Notes: a model not told the origin generated them from the letters alone. A stretch of DNA of 25,353 nucleotides from DAOTZU01 sp034433995 (GCA_034433995.1 DAOTZU010000031.1:1-25353), one strand, 5' to 3'; counted from the first letter of the stretch, positions 15,266 through 24,374 are shown. Translations and numbers: made by a program.

Positions 15266-15404
15266 GAGGGTGTCGAGAAATGCCCCGTCGGTTAGAAACC
15301 GACGTCTGGGGATGGTAAGCCCGCGTCGCGGGCTTGGCAAGCAGAGCCGTCGGATTCCATCCGACGGCGGCCAGGGCCTCTACACGTCTTTTTTCAACGC
15401 CCTC
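15266..15404 (-). mobile_element. MITE copy R5, 139 bp, with 8-bp target duplication
   Basis: The element begins GAGGGTGTCGAGAAATG and ends TTTTTTCAACGCCCTC. Its flanks ACCTCTCA (15258-15265) and ACCGCTCA (15405-15412) match at 7 of 8 bases. It has the same orientation as R2 and the same three hairpins; the middle loop is GTC on the plus strand. Confidence 0.85.
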
Positions 15405-15417
15405 ACCGCTCACGGGC

Positions 15418-15446
15418 TTGCCTCGCCACGGGAACGGGCCTATACT
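15418..15446 (+). promoter_or_regulatory. Sigma-70-type promoter of the GH2 gene
   Basis: TTGCCT (15418-15423) and TATACT (15441-15446) are 17 bases apart, giving a leader of about 32 bases with GAGGAG before the ATG. The -35 begins 5 bases after the MITE's target duplication. Confidence 0.7.
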
Positions 15447-15484
15447 TGACCCCGTACAATCTGCGCCTTGATGAGGAGCGACCG

Positions 15485-18400
15485 ATGACCACGATGCCAG
15501 GATTTCCGCGGCAGACCCGCCTGTTGAACGGCTGGTGGGATTTCCAACCCGTGCCCCATCCTGATCTCACCGTGCCCCTCGAGCCCACGGAGGTACCCAC
15601 GGCGGGCTGGCAGTTTAGCACTTATCTCGTGCCGGGGTTCTTTACCGATAACCTCTACAACGAGAGCTGGCGCGCAAGCCGCAGCGGTTGGGCGCGCACC
15701 CGCTTTACTTTGGACGAGCTGCCGACGGACCGGCGCCTCTACCTCACCATCGGCGCGGCCATCCCCCAGGCCCACATTTTCGTCAACGGGCAGCGGGTGG
15801 CCATCCAAGAGGACATGTTCATCGGCGAGCCGGTGGAGATCACCCCTTATGTGCAAGCAGGGCTCAATGAGCTGGCCGTGTTCCTCACCGAGTTTCGCAC
15901 CTTCCCCCACCCCCAGACGGGCACCATCAGCCTGATCGACGTGCCCTGGGGCTGCTGCATCGCCAGCGCCCAGGCGGGGATCTGGCAGGATGTGACCTTG
16001 GAGTGGCGGCCCATGGTGCAGATCGAGGATGTGACCATCCGCACCTCCGTGCGCCAGGGGACCCTCACCACCATCACCCGGGTGCGCAACACCGGGACGA
16101 CGGTTTACGTGGGCTCGCTGCGCCACACGGTCCTCGCCCGCGAGGTGCTGCTTTTCTTCCTGCCGCCCATCCCCGTCACCTTGGCGCCGGGCGAGGCGGC
16201 CGAGTTCACCCAAACCGTCACGTGGAAGGATTACCGTCCTTGGTGCCCGGAGGACCCCTATCTTTACCACCTGCAGAGCGACCTGGAACACGGCAACGGG
16301 ATCGCGGATAGCGTGCGCACGCGCTTTGGTTTTCGCGAGGTGTGGATCGAGGGACATCGTGTCTTGCTCAATGGCCAACCGCAGCGCTGGTCGGGGGAGT
16401 GGTGCCATAAATCCCATAGCCATTGGCTGCGCCCGGAATATGTCCGGCAATGGTACCAGCAGATCAAAGATCTCAACATGAACTATGTGCGCATGCACAC
16501 CTTTCCCCATCCGGGCTATTTCCTGGATATCGCCGATGAGATGGGCATCCTCGTCTGCCAGGAATCGGCTTTGCATGGTTCGGGGCAATCCGGCATCGAC
16601 ACGCCCCAATTGTGGGAACGGGCCCGGGAGCATGTGCGGCGCATGGTCTGGCGCGACAAGAACCATCCCTCCCTGGTCCTTTGGAGCGTGGAGAACGAGA
16701 TGCGCTGGTCGCTGAACATCGTCCCCAGCGCCAAGGAGGAGCTGCCCAAGCTGCGCGCCCTGTTCAACCGGCTGGATCCCACCCGTCCCGCCTATCACGA
16801 TGGCGATAGCTCCTTGTGGAACGAAGACGCACAACAACTCATCTCGCGCCATTACGGCCCCTCTTGCCACGGTTGGGGCTGGTGGGATAAAAAGGTGCCC
16901 CTGCACGCCGGCGAGATGGGCCGTTGGCATTACGCCTCGCCCTATGTGGCCATGCAATGGGCCGGCGATGAGGTGTTCACCGATTACGCTCTCCTTTCTC
17001 GTTCCCTGGCCTTGGATGCCACCCGCATCGTGGAGCTGGCCCGGGCCAACGAGGTGACCTGCACCTTCTTGTGGAACACCTCCGGCCTGGATAATTTTCG
17101 CCCGGCCCAGGAAAAGTTCTTTGCCTGGGAAGAACCCAACACGCCCTATGCCAAGCCGCTGCAGCATGTGCCCTACGAATCCGAGTACGCTTGGTGGGAA
17201 AAGGGGAGCGGGTATCGGCCGGGGCATAGTTTCCCCTTGATCCGTCACGCTTTGCGGCCTTTGGCGGTGGTCATCCGGGAGGAGCGCAACCAATTCTACA
17301 CCGATCGCTCGGTCCCCCACACCGTTTACGTGGTCAACGACCGGTCTTTGGTGGCTGCGGGGCGCTTGCAGGTGCGCCTGGAGCAAGAGCAAGAGGTTCT
17401 TTGGGAGCATGAGGCGGAGCTCAGCGTGCCCAGCGGCGGCACCGAGACGGTGCGCTTGCAGGTGCCGCTGGCCGGGGCCAAGGCCGGCCCGGCCACGTTG
17501 GTCACGCGCTTCGAGTGCTCCTGGGGGACGGATGTGGTGCGGCGCGAGCTGCGCCTGGCCGATCCGTCGGTGCGGCGGGAACCTTTGGCGCTGCCCACGG
17601 TGGGGGTGTGGGGCCCCAGCGAGATCCTGGCTTGGCTGCAGGGCCATGGCGTATCGGCGGTGCAGCTCGCCGAGGATGCGCCCCTGGACCCGCAAGAGAC
17701 GCCCTTGCTCGTGGTGGCGGAGCATAGTGTGCAGCCGGGGAGCGACCAGAACCGGCGCTTGGCCGCGTTCCTGGCCGCCGGCGGGCGGGCTTTGGTCTTG
17801 GAGCAGGATCATTCCCTCTTCCCCGGACTATCGGTGGCCCGGATGCCTGTGGAGTTCGCCCAGGTGCGCGATCCGCAGCACCCGGTGGTGGCGGGGATCA
17901 CCCGCGACGATCTGCGCTTCTTTGGCGATGATCCCTTTGGCCTGCCCTCCTCCGATTCTTGGGTGACCCTCTATCCCTACGTCAAACCGACGGAGGAGCA
18001 CGTGGTGCGGCCGATTATTGATTCCTCCGGCGGCGATTTCGGCACCGGCGGGCTGACCTGGGCGCCGGTGGTGGAGGTGCGCAGCGGCGCGGGGGTGGTC
18101 ATCGCCAGCCAACTGCGGCTGATGGACCGCCTGGCGGAGCTGCCCGTGGCCGATCGTCTGCTGCGCAATGCCTTGGCTTACCTGGCCGAGGCTCGGCCGT
18201 TGCCAGAAACAGCGCTGAACCTGCCGGCAGAGTTTGCGGGCCGGGTGCGCCAAGCGGCGCCGCAGGCGCCGGTGGTGGAGCTGGCCGCCGCGGAGCGGCC
18301 CACCGCGCCCATCGCCGCTTTTGCCGGCGATGCCCTCCCCGGCCAGGCTGCGGCCACTTTGGCCGAGTACGCGGCCGCGGGCGGCACCATCTTGGTCTGG

Positions 18401-19432
18401 GGGCTCAAGGAGGAGGCGCGGGCCTTTTGGCAGGAGGTGATCGGCCGCGAGATCGACCTTTGGACGCCGGAGCATGCTGTCTATCATCTCATCGCGCCCC
18501 GTCCCTCGCCCCTCCTGGCCGGCCTGAGCAACGAGGACACCTGCTGGCTGGATAACTGGACCTACCGGCGCATCCACACCAAGAACGCCATTGTGGAGCA
18601 CCTTTTGACCATTCCGGAGGCGGTGGAGCATCTGCAGAACGCGGCCCGTTCCGGCCTGGATGTGCTCTATGGCGATGAACAAGCCACGGAATGGAAACGC
18701 ATGCCGGCCCTCAGCCGTTTCTTCGATGGCCCTGCCCCGCGGGTGGGGGGCGGTTTGGTGGAGGTGCCCTTGGGCCAGGGGCGGGTGATCTTTTGCCAGA
18801 TCCTCTGGCGGCCGGACCTCTGGCAATTCCGCCGTTTTTTGGGGTTTTTCTTGTGGAACCTGGGCCTGCCCATGGCGACGGATGTCTTGGCCGGCGAGAG
18901 CACGCCCACGGCGGGCCGGGCCAGCGATGGCTATCCCCTCACCATGCGGGTGGCCCGTGGCTTGGATGAGGCCGCCCTCCAAGAGCTGCTGGCCTTGAGC
19001 AAGCGCCGCGTGGAGTATTGCAGCGATAACATGACCTTTGGCCAGTGGCACGGCTGGCAGGTGGTGGAGACCCCGCAGGGGGTCCTTGCCGCCAGCCAGG
19101 CGCCGGGCCAGGGCCCGGTGGTGGTGGGCCTGCAGGTGCGTTCACCGGAGCCGCGCAAGTTCATGGAGACGGTGGGCGGGCTACCCAATCCCGATCTCCA
19201 GACCTTTTTGCGCCTGCGGGGCGCGGGCTCGGTGCGCGCCTGGGTCAACGGCGCGTCCTGGGGTGCTGCGGAGTTGACCCCTGAAAGCACCGCCTACATC
19301 GCCGATATTGATTTTGAGGCGGGGGTGAACTTGGTCGTCCTGGTCTGGGAGCCGGCCGCGCCGGAGGCGACCTTGGAGTTGCGCTTTGAGAACAAGGATC
19401 GCCGCCCAGAGATCACCTTTGCCTTCGTTTAG
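15485..19432 (+). CDS. Glycoside hydrolase family 2-type enzyme with long C-terminal extension
   Basis: 1315 residues from ATG at 15485 (GAGGAG 7 bases before; the earlier in-frame start overlaps the promoter). Order of domains: jelly-roll sugar-binding domain ~15-190 (LNGWWDF, GIWQDVTLEW), Ig-like domain ~190-290, and a TIM barrel ~300-600. The barrel has LWSVENEM (E405, acid/base) and HAGEMGRW (E477, probable nucleophile). Residues ~700-900 and ~925-1000 contain Rossmann/GATase-like segments (LLVVAEHS, AAFLAAGGRALVLEQ; AEYAAAGGTILVW), like the trimerisation domains of some beta-galactosidases. The C-terminus ~1150-1315 is a further beta-rich domain. No signal peptide is seen, so it is probably intracellular. 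Substrate: a beta-galactoside, beta-mannoside or beta-glucuronide; the GH130 nearby makes mannosides attractive but unproven. Confidence 0.88.
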   Translation: MTTMPGFPRQTRLLNGWWDFQPVPHPDLTVPLEPTEVPTAGWQFSTYLVPGFFTDNLYNESWRASRSGWARTRFTLDELPTDRRLYLTIGAAIPQAHIFVNGQRVAIQEDMFIGEPVEITPYVQAGLNELAVFLTEFRTFPHPQTGTISLIDVPWGCCIASAQAGIWQDVTLEWRPMVQIEDVTIRTSVRQGTLTTITRVRNTGTTVYVGSLRHTVLAREVLLFFLPPIPVTLAPGEAAEFTQTVTWKDYRPWCPEDPYLYHLQSDLEHGNGIADSVRTRFGFREVWIEGHRVLLNGQPQRWSGEWCHKSHSHWLRPEYVRQWYQQIKDLNMNYVRMHTFPHPGYFLDIADEMGILVCQESALHGSGQSGIDTPQLWERAREHVRRMVWRDKNHPSLVLWSVENEMRWSLNIVPSAKEELPKLRALFNRLDPTRPAYHDGDSSLWNEDAQQLISRHYGPSCHGWGWWDKKVPLHAGEMGRWHYASPYVAMQWAGDEVFTDYALLSRSLALDATRIVELARANEVTCTFLWNTSGLDNFRPAQEKFFAWEEPNTPYAKPLQHVPYESEYAWWEKGSGYRPGHSFPLIRHALRPLAVVIREERNQFYTDRSVPHTVYVVNDRSLVAAGRLQVRLEQEQEVLWEHEAELSVPSGGTETVRLQVPLAGAKAGPATLVTRFECSWGTDVVRRELRLADPSVRREPLALPTVGVWGPSEILAWLQGHGVSAVQLAEDAPLDPQETPLLVVAEHSVQPGSDQNRRLAAFLAAGGRALVLEQDHSLFPGLSVARMPVEFAQVRDPQHPVVAGITRDDLRFFGDDPFGLPSSDSWVTLYPYVKPTEEHVVRPIIDSSGGDFGTGGLTWAPVVEVRSGAGVVIASQLRLMDRLAELPVADRLLRNALAYLAEARPLPETALNLPAEFAGRVRQAAPQAPVVELAAAERPTAPIAAFAGDALPGQAAATLAEYAAAGGTILVWGLKEEARAFWQEVIGREIDLWTPEHAVYHLIAPRPSPLLAGLSNEDTCWLDNWTYRRIHTKNAIVEHLLTIPEAVEHLQNAARSGLDVLYGDEQATEWKRMPALSRFFDGPAPRVGGGLVEVPLGQGRVIFCQILWRPDLWQFRRFLGFFLWNLGLPMATDVLAGESTPTAGRASDGYPLTMRVARGLDEAALQELLALSKRRVEYCSDNMTFGQWHGWQVVETPQGVLAASQAPGQGPVVVGLQVRSPEPRKFMETVGGLPNPDLQTFLRLRGAGSVRAWVNGASWGAAELTPESTAYIADIDFEAGVNLVVLVWEPAAPEATLELRFENKDRRPEITFAFV

Positions 19433-19440
19433 CCAGCTGG

Positions 19441-19551
19441 GGCCGTGCTCGCCGTCAGATAGAATCCGACGGCTCTGCGTGATAAGCCCGCGATGCGGGC
19501 TTGCTATCCGCAGACGTCGGTTTCCAACCGACGGGGGCGGTTCGGCGCCTC
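19441..19551 (+). repeat. Decayed repeat copy R6
   Basis: It has the same order of hairpins as R1, with mismatches in hairpin 1 (GCCGTCAGAT) and a worn right end (TTCGGCGCCTC). Hairpin 2 keeps its 8-bp stem with the loop GAT. No target duplication is recognisable. It fills the gap between the GH2 stop and the permease promoter. Confidence 0.75.
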
Positions 19552-19556
19552 AGATT

Positions 19557-19583
19557 TTGCCCGATGGACGGATGGCGTATAAT
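19557..19583 (+). promoter_or_regulatory. Probable promoter of the permease gene
   Basis: A perfect TATAAT (19578-19583) is seen with a weak -35 TTGCCC (19557-19562) at 15 bases. The surrounding stretch 19578-19610 is AT-rich, unlike its neighbours. Confidence 0.5.
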
Positions 19584-19628
19584 GGATAATGTTGCAAAAT
19601 AAATCAAACGAGGGCGATACGTAGCGCG

Positions 19629-22442
19629 ATGAAAGTTTGGGCCTTTATCTCGGTGGCGTTGAAGCGGCTCAAGAGCCGTTTTAGTTTGACGTTGCTCCTG
19701 ATCATCAGCGTGGCGCTGAATGTGGGTCTCATGGTGGCCGTGCCGGTGTTCAGCGGCGCGGTGAGCATGCGCATGATGCAGGAAGAGTTTGCCTTCCGCA
19801 CCAAGACCCTGGGGCGCCCCACCTTCTCTTTGCGCTTTTACTGTATGCCCAACGTGGAGCGTCCCATGGGCATTGAGGAGGTGGAGTACAACCGCGATTG
19901 GATCGCGGACATGTTGGTGCGTAACCTCGATCTGCCCCTCAAGATGGTGTACATGCAGGTAGAGAGCCCCATGTACCATCTGCGCCCGCAGGAGGGTGAC
20001 CTGCGCTACACCAGCGACTATCTCGGCTCCGTCAAAGTGGCGTATGTCCAGGATATCGAGCAACATATCGAGGTCGTCAACGGCCTGCCCTTCGGTCCGG
20101 TGAACACCACCATTTTGCCGGTGTGGGTGGAAGAGGCCATGGCCGAGGAATTGGCCGTCCAGGTCAACGAGGTGTATGACCTGGGCGATCTCTATACCAA
20201 GGCTGTCGAGCCGATCAAGGTGCAGGTGGTGGGCTTTTGGCGGGCCAAGGATCCCACAGAAAAATACTGGTACATGGATCCCCAGTGGAGTTTCGATGGG
20301 ATTTTGGTCACCACGCGGGAACACTATCGCACCTTCATCTACCCGCGGGCAGGGGAAAGGTCCGCCTTTGCCTTCTGGTATTACATCATGGATGATGCCA
20401 AGCTCAACTTGGATCGCGCCCCCTATTACATCGCCAACACCGAGGCCATCGCCCGCGAGGTGGAGCGACGGCTTCCCAACGGGCGGCTGGATAATGCGCC
20501 CTTGGAGGAGCTGGCCCGGGGGCAGCGACGCAAAATCTCCCTCTCCATCATCCTCTTTGGCTTTGCCGTGCCGCTTTTCGGCATCTTGATCTTTTTCATG
20601 GTCTCCATCGCCAATATGGCGGCCCGCTACCAGAGCCGGGAGATCGCCATGCTCTCCAGCCGGGGTAGCAGCAGGATTCAGATTGTCTCGCTCATTTTCA
20701 TCGAGACCTTGGTCATCCTGGCCATCGGGTGTCCGCTGGGGATCGTGCTGGGCATGGCCTTGGCCCGCTTCATGGGTTATTCCCTCAGCTTTATGCATTT
20801 CGTCTTCCGTGAGCCGCTAGAGGTGCACTTGGCCTCAGTGGATTGGCGCCTGGTCGCTCTGGCGGTGGTGGTGAGCTTTATCGCCCGCTTGGTGCCCAGT
20901 TGGCTGACCACCCGTTCCAGCATCGTGGCCGAGGAGCGCCGCGCCGCCCGCTCCAGCGTGCGGCTGGGGGCCACGCGGCTCCTGCTCCTGGCGGTCCTCA
21001 TCGCCACCACCTATTACGCCTATCGGCAACTGTCGCTCAAGGGTACGCTGGGCTTGGTCAGTTGGCAGATCAACGATCCCAATAGCGATCCTCTGCTGCT
21101 CCTGGCGCCGACGCTGTTCCTTTTCACCGTGCCCCTTATCGCCGCCGAGCTCTTTGTCTTGCTGATGCGCCCCTTGACCTGGTTGGCGCGCCTGCTGCCC
21201 TCGGCGACGAGCTACCTGGGGCTGATGAACTTGGGGCGCGAGGGCGGCCAATATCGCATGCCCACCTATTTGCTCATCCTCTGCTTGAGCTTGGGCGTCT
21301 TTTACGCCTCTGTGGCCAAGAGCGCCGATGCGTGGTTGGTGGATCGCCGCCGCTACGAGATCGGGGCCGACCTGACCTTCAAACAAGGCCTCCCTTCCGA
21401 GGATTCCCTCTTTATGATCGGCGGCAAGGAGGAGGATCCGGGGGCGGTGTTGCCCATCAGCGAGTATACCAAGCTCAAAGGGGTGGCCGATGCCACCCGG
21501 GTGGGCGAGTTTGAGGCGGCGGTGCCTTACCGCGGGGTGCCGCGTTTGCGGGTGTTGGCCATTGACCGCCTGGATTTCGCCCGGGTGGCCTATTACCGCC
21601 GCGATTTTGCCGCTTATCCTTTGGGCGAGATGATGAACCGCCTGGGGGCGCAGCCCAACGGCGTGCTTTTGCCCCGCGCCATCGCCACACAGGCGGGCGT
21701 GAACATCGGCGATCCCTGGCGGATGAATATCGTCATTGACAAGGAGACCACCTATCCCTTTGAGTTTGTGGTGGTGGGTCTCTTTGATTATTTCCCCACG
21801 ATCTATGACGCAAAACCGGGCGTGGTGATCAACGCCAGCTATCTTGAGACGGAGACGGGCGGGGTATCGCCCAACGGCATCTGGATGCGCCTGGAGCCCG
21901 ACGCCGACGTTCAAGAGATCATGGATCAGGTGAAGGCGATGCAGGTCCGTCCTGGCCTCCCCCGCGATCTGCGCACCACTTTGGAAAAGGACCAGCAGCG
22001 GTTGGAGCGGGTGGGGATCTTTGGTTTGCTCTCCATCTGTTTCCTGGCTGGGGCCGTGCTTTCGGGGATCGGCCTCCTGGTCTACAATTTTGCTTCCATG
22101 GTGGCGCGCTCCTATCGCTTTGCCGTCTTGCGGGCCATGGGCTTGAAGCAGCGCGAGGTGATGAGCATGGTCACGGTGGAATATGTCGCCACCTTGGCCT
22201 ATGGCATCCTGCTGGGGACCATCTTGGGGGTGGTGGCCTCCAGGCTTTACGTGCCTTTCTTCCCGCTGACCGATAATCCCTCTCTGCCCGTGCCGCCCTT
22301 TATCCCCTTTATTGATTGGCAGCGGGCCATTTGGATGGCGCTGACCATGGGGGTGACCTTGATCCTCATCGAGACGTTTATCCTCCTGCGGGTGGCGCGG
22401 GCCCGGGTTTTTGAGGCGCTGCGCATGGGCACCCGAGAGTAA
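19629..22442 (+). CDS. FtsX/MacB-type ABC transporter permease
   Basis: 937 residues. The N-terminal span (18-40) is followed by a large extracytoplasmic domain (~41-300), a first FtsX unit of three spans (~303-423), a pair of central spans, a second extracytoplasmic domain (~570-790) and a second FtsX unit (~800-930). The second unit carries LRAMGLKQREVMSMVTVEY and GILLGTILGVVASRLYV. The first holds SREIAMLSSRGSSR at the same place, the coupling loop to an ATPase. Such permeases use ATP to move lipids, lipoproteins or peptides, or to signal across the membrane. No ATPase gene is present next to it, which is odd. The ribosome-binding site is weak. It has its own promoter and a strong terminator. 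Confidence 0.9.
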   Translation: MKVWAFISVALKRLKSRFSLTLLLIISVALNVGLMVAVPVFSGAVSMRMMQEEFAFRTKTLGRPTFSLRFYCMPNVERPMGIEEVEYNRDWIADMLVRNLDLPLKMVYMQVESPMYHLRPQEGDLRYTSDYLGSVKVAYVQDIEQHIEVVNGLPFGPVNTTILPVWVEEAMAEELAVQVNEVYDLGDLYTKAVEPIKVQVVGFWRAKDPTEKYWYMDPQWSFDGILVTTREHYRTFIYPRAGERSAFAFWYYIMDDAKLNLDRAPYYIANTEAIAREVERRLPNGRLDNAPLEELARGQRRKISLSIILFGFAVPLFGILIFFMVSIANMAARYQSREIAMLSSRGSSRIQIVSLIFIETLVILAIGCPLGIVLGMALARFMGYSLSFMHFVFREPLEVHLASVDWRLVALAVVVSFIARLVPSWLTTRSSIVAEERRAARSSVRLGATRLLLLAVLIATTYYAYRQLSLKGTLGLVSWQINDPNSDPLLLLAPTLFLFTVPLIAAELFVLLMRPLTWLARLLPSATSYLGLMNLGREGGQYRMPTYLLILCLSLGVFYASVAKSADAWLVDRRRYEIGADLTFKQGLPSEDSLFMIGGKEEDPGAVLPISEYTKLKGVADATRVGEFEAAVPYRGVPRLRVLAIDRLDFARVAYYRRDFAAYPLGEMMNRLGAQPNGVLLPRAIATQAGVNIGDPWRMNIVIDKETTYPFEFVVVGLFDYFPTIYDAKPGVVINASYLETETGGVSPNGIWMRLEPDADVQEIMDQVKAMQVRPGLPRDLRTTLEKDQQRLERVGIFGLLSICFLAGAVLSGIGLLVYNFASMVARSYRFAVLRAMGLKQREVMSMVTVEYVATLAYGILLGTILGVVASRLYVPFFPLTDNPSLPVPPFIPFIDWQRAIWMALTMGVTLILIETFILLRVARARVFEALRMGTRE

Positions 22443-22457
22443 TCCCGAAAGATGAGA

Positions 22458-22494
22458 ACGAGGGGAGGTGAAAAAACACCTCCCCTCGTTTTTT
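22458..22494 (+). terminator. Strong intrinsic terminator after the permease gene
   Basis: A perfect 13-bp stem (22458-22470 and 22477-22489) with loop AAAAAA is followed by a run of T to 22494. It lies between the convergent permease and serA genes. Confidence 0.95.
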
Positions 22495-22514
22495 GTCCGG
22501 CCCGTTGAGGGGTT

Positions 22515-24104
22515 TCAGTCGCCGTTGAGGCGCGGCAAGCGCACCAGGCGCACCCGTTGCACGTTGGGCACCTGCAAGAACTTGGGCAAAAGTTCGGCGG
22601 GCGGATCCTCATCCACCCCCAAAATCATGATCTGGCCGCCGCCCCGGCTGACCCGGCTCATCTGCACAAAGGAGATGTTGATATTGGCCTGGCCCAGGAG
22701 CAAACCCATGCCGCCCACGATCCCTGGCCGATCCACGTGTTGATCCACCAACATGCTCCCTTGGGCCACACAATCCAGCCGGTAACCATCCAGCCCCACC
22801 AGGTGGGGCTCGCCCTGGATGATGGTGCCGGCGATGCTTTGTTCCTCTGGGGCATCGGGGAAACGGGCGGTGATGAGGTTGGCCAAGTGCTCCCGGCGGC
22901 CGCGACACTCTTGGGCGATGACCAGACCACGCCGGCCGGCGACATGCAGCGCGTTGACCAAATTGACCGGTTCGGCGCTCACCGGCGCCAAGAGGCCGGC
23001 CAGGAAGGCCGAGGCCAGCAGGCGCGTGTCATAATTGCAGATTTCACCCTCGTAGATGAGCTCGATCTTGCCCGCCAGCTCCCCGCGCCACTGAATGAAA
23101 AAGCTGCCCAGCCGCTGGGCCAGGTCCAAGTAGGGCTGCATGAAACCGAGCGCCTGAGGCGGCAGATAGGGCAGGTTGACGGGGCTGGCGGGGATGCGTC
23201 CCTCCAATACATCCACCACTGCCTGGGCCACATCCACGGCCACATTCTCCTGGGCCTCGGCGGTGGAGGCGCCCAGATGGGGTGTGGCGATGACGTTGGG
23301 CAGCGCCACCAAGGGATTATCGGTGGCCGGCTCCACCTCGAACACATCCAGGGCGGCCCCGGCGATCTGTTTGGCCTCCAATGCCGCCTTCAAGGCGGCC
23401 TCGTCAATGATCCCGCCGCGGGCGCAGTTGATCACATACGCGGAGGGTTTCATCTGGACCAATTCCTGCGCGCCGATCAGGCCGCGGGTTTGGGGGGTGA
23501 GGGGGGTGTGTACGGAAAGGAAATCCGCCTGGCGCAACACCTCTTCCAGGGTGGTGAGCTCCACCCCGTAAGAGGCAGCCCTTTCGGGCGAGGTGTAAGG
23601 ATCGAAGGCGATGATCCGCATCTCCAGGCCCTTGGCCTTGGAGGCCACCAAGGTGCCGATGTGCCCCAGCCCCACCAGGCCCAGCGTCTTGCCCTTGACC
23701 TCGCTGCCTTGCAACTTGCTCTTTTCCCAACGCCCTGCCTTCAGCGAGGCGATGGCCGGGTAGAGATGACGGGCCAGGATGAGCATCAACGCGATGGTCT
23801 GCTCGGCCACGGCGTTGCTGTTGCCCGCCGGCGCGTTGACCACGGTGATGCCCCGGGCGGTGGCTGCGTCCAGATCAATATTATCCACGCCGGTCCCGGC
23901 GCGGCCCACCACCCGCAGCCGCTGGCCGGCGGCCAGGACCTCCGCCGTTACTTGGGTGGCGCTGCGCACTACCAGGGCGTCATATACGCCGATGATGCCC
24001 AGCAATTCTTGGGGGGCCAGGCCTTTTTTCACATCCACTTGGCCGACACGGCGCAAGATGGCCAGGCCCACTTCCTCCAAACCGTCGGATACCAAAATCC
24101 TCAT
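22515..24104 (-). CDS. serA: D-3-phosphoglycerate dehydrogenase, long (ACT-domain) form
   Basis: 529 residues from ATG at 24104 with GGGAGGAG just upstream; a TTG six codons earlier is rejected. Substrate and NAD domains: RAGTGVDNID at 68-77, the NAD motif LGLVGLGHIG at 141-150, and catalytic R229 (CARGG), E258 and H276 (TPHLGAS). Residues ~315-450 are the intervening ASB domain, and ~455-529 the ACT domain (GMLLGQANINISFVQMSR) that binds serine as feedback inhibitor. The length fits the long form. SerA oxidises 3-phosphoglycerate to 3-phosphohydroxypyruvate, the first step of serine synthesis. It has its own promoter next to a repeat copy. Confidence 0.96.
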   Translation of the reverse strand: MRILVSDGLEEVGLAILRRVGQVDVKKGLAPQELLGIIGVYDALVVRSATQVTAEVLAAGQRLRVVGRAGTGVDNIDLDAATARGITVVNAPAGNSNAVAEQTIALMLILARHLYPAIASLKAGRWEKSKLQGSEVKGKTLGLVGLGHIGTLVASKAKGLEMRIIAFDPYTSPERAASYGVELTTLEEVLRQADFLSVHTPLTPQTRGLIGAQELVQMKPSAYVINCARGGIIDEAALKAALEAKQIAGAALDVFEVEPATDNPLVALPNVIATPHLGASTAEAQENVAVDVAQAVVDVLEGRIPASPVNLPYLPPQALGFMQPYLDLAQRLGSFFIQWRGELAGKIELIYEGEICNYDTRLLASAFLAGLLAPVSAEPVNLVNALHVAGRRGLVIAQECRGRREHLANLITARFPDAPEEQSIAGTIIQGEPHLVGLDGYRLDCVAQGSMLVDQHVDRPGIVGGMGLLLGQANINISFVQMSRVSRGGGQIMILGVDEDPPAELLPKFLQVPNVQRVRLVRLPRLNGD

Positions 24105-24218
24105 GACTCCTCCCACAAGCAAAAAGTCGGATTGTACGGGGCGAGATGCTCGACGGAGAGCGATCCGGGGGCGCGGAGCGGGGCGGGCGTTGCTCCGCGG
24201 TACAGCGTTGTGGCCGCA

Positions 24219-24247
24219 ATTCTACGCCAGGAGGACGATCTTGTCCA
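24219..24247 (-). promoter_or_regulatory. Probable promoter of serA
   Basis: On the minus strand, TGGACA (24247-24242) and TAGAAT (24224-24219) are 17 bases apart. The leader would be about 108 bases; no riboswitch was recognised in it. Confidence 0.55.
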
Positions 24248-24260
24248 ATGGCGCATGGCC

Positions 24261-24374
24261 GAGGGTGTCGAGAGGACACGCGTCGGCTGGAAACCGACGT
24301 CTGTGGGTGATAAGCCCGCTCGGCGGGCTTGGCAGGCAGAGCCGTGGATGCGATCCGACGGCGGGCAAGGCCTA
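24261..24374 (-). mobile_element. Decayed MITE copy R7, overlapping the end of acpS
   Basis: The left end GAGGGTGTCGAGA is intact. The interior keeps hairpin 2 (8-bp stem, loop TCG), with wear in hairpins 1 and 3. The right end has lost its inverted repeat and merges into the acpS stop codon. No target duplication can be identified. Confidence 0.7.
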
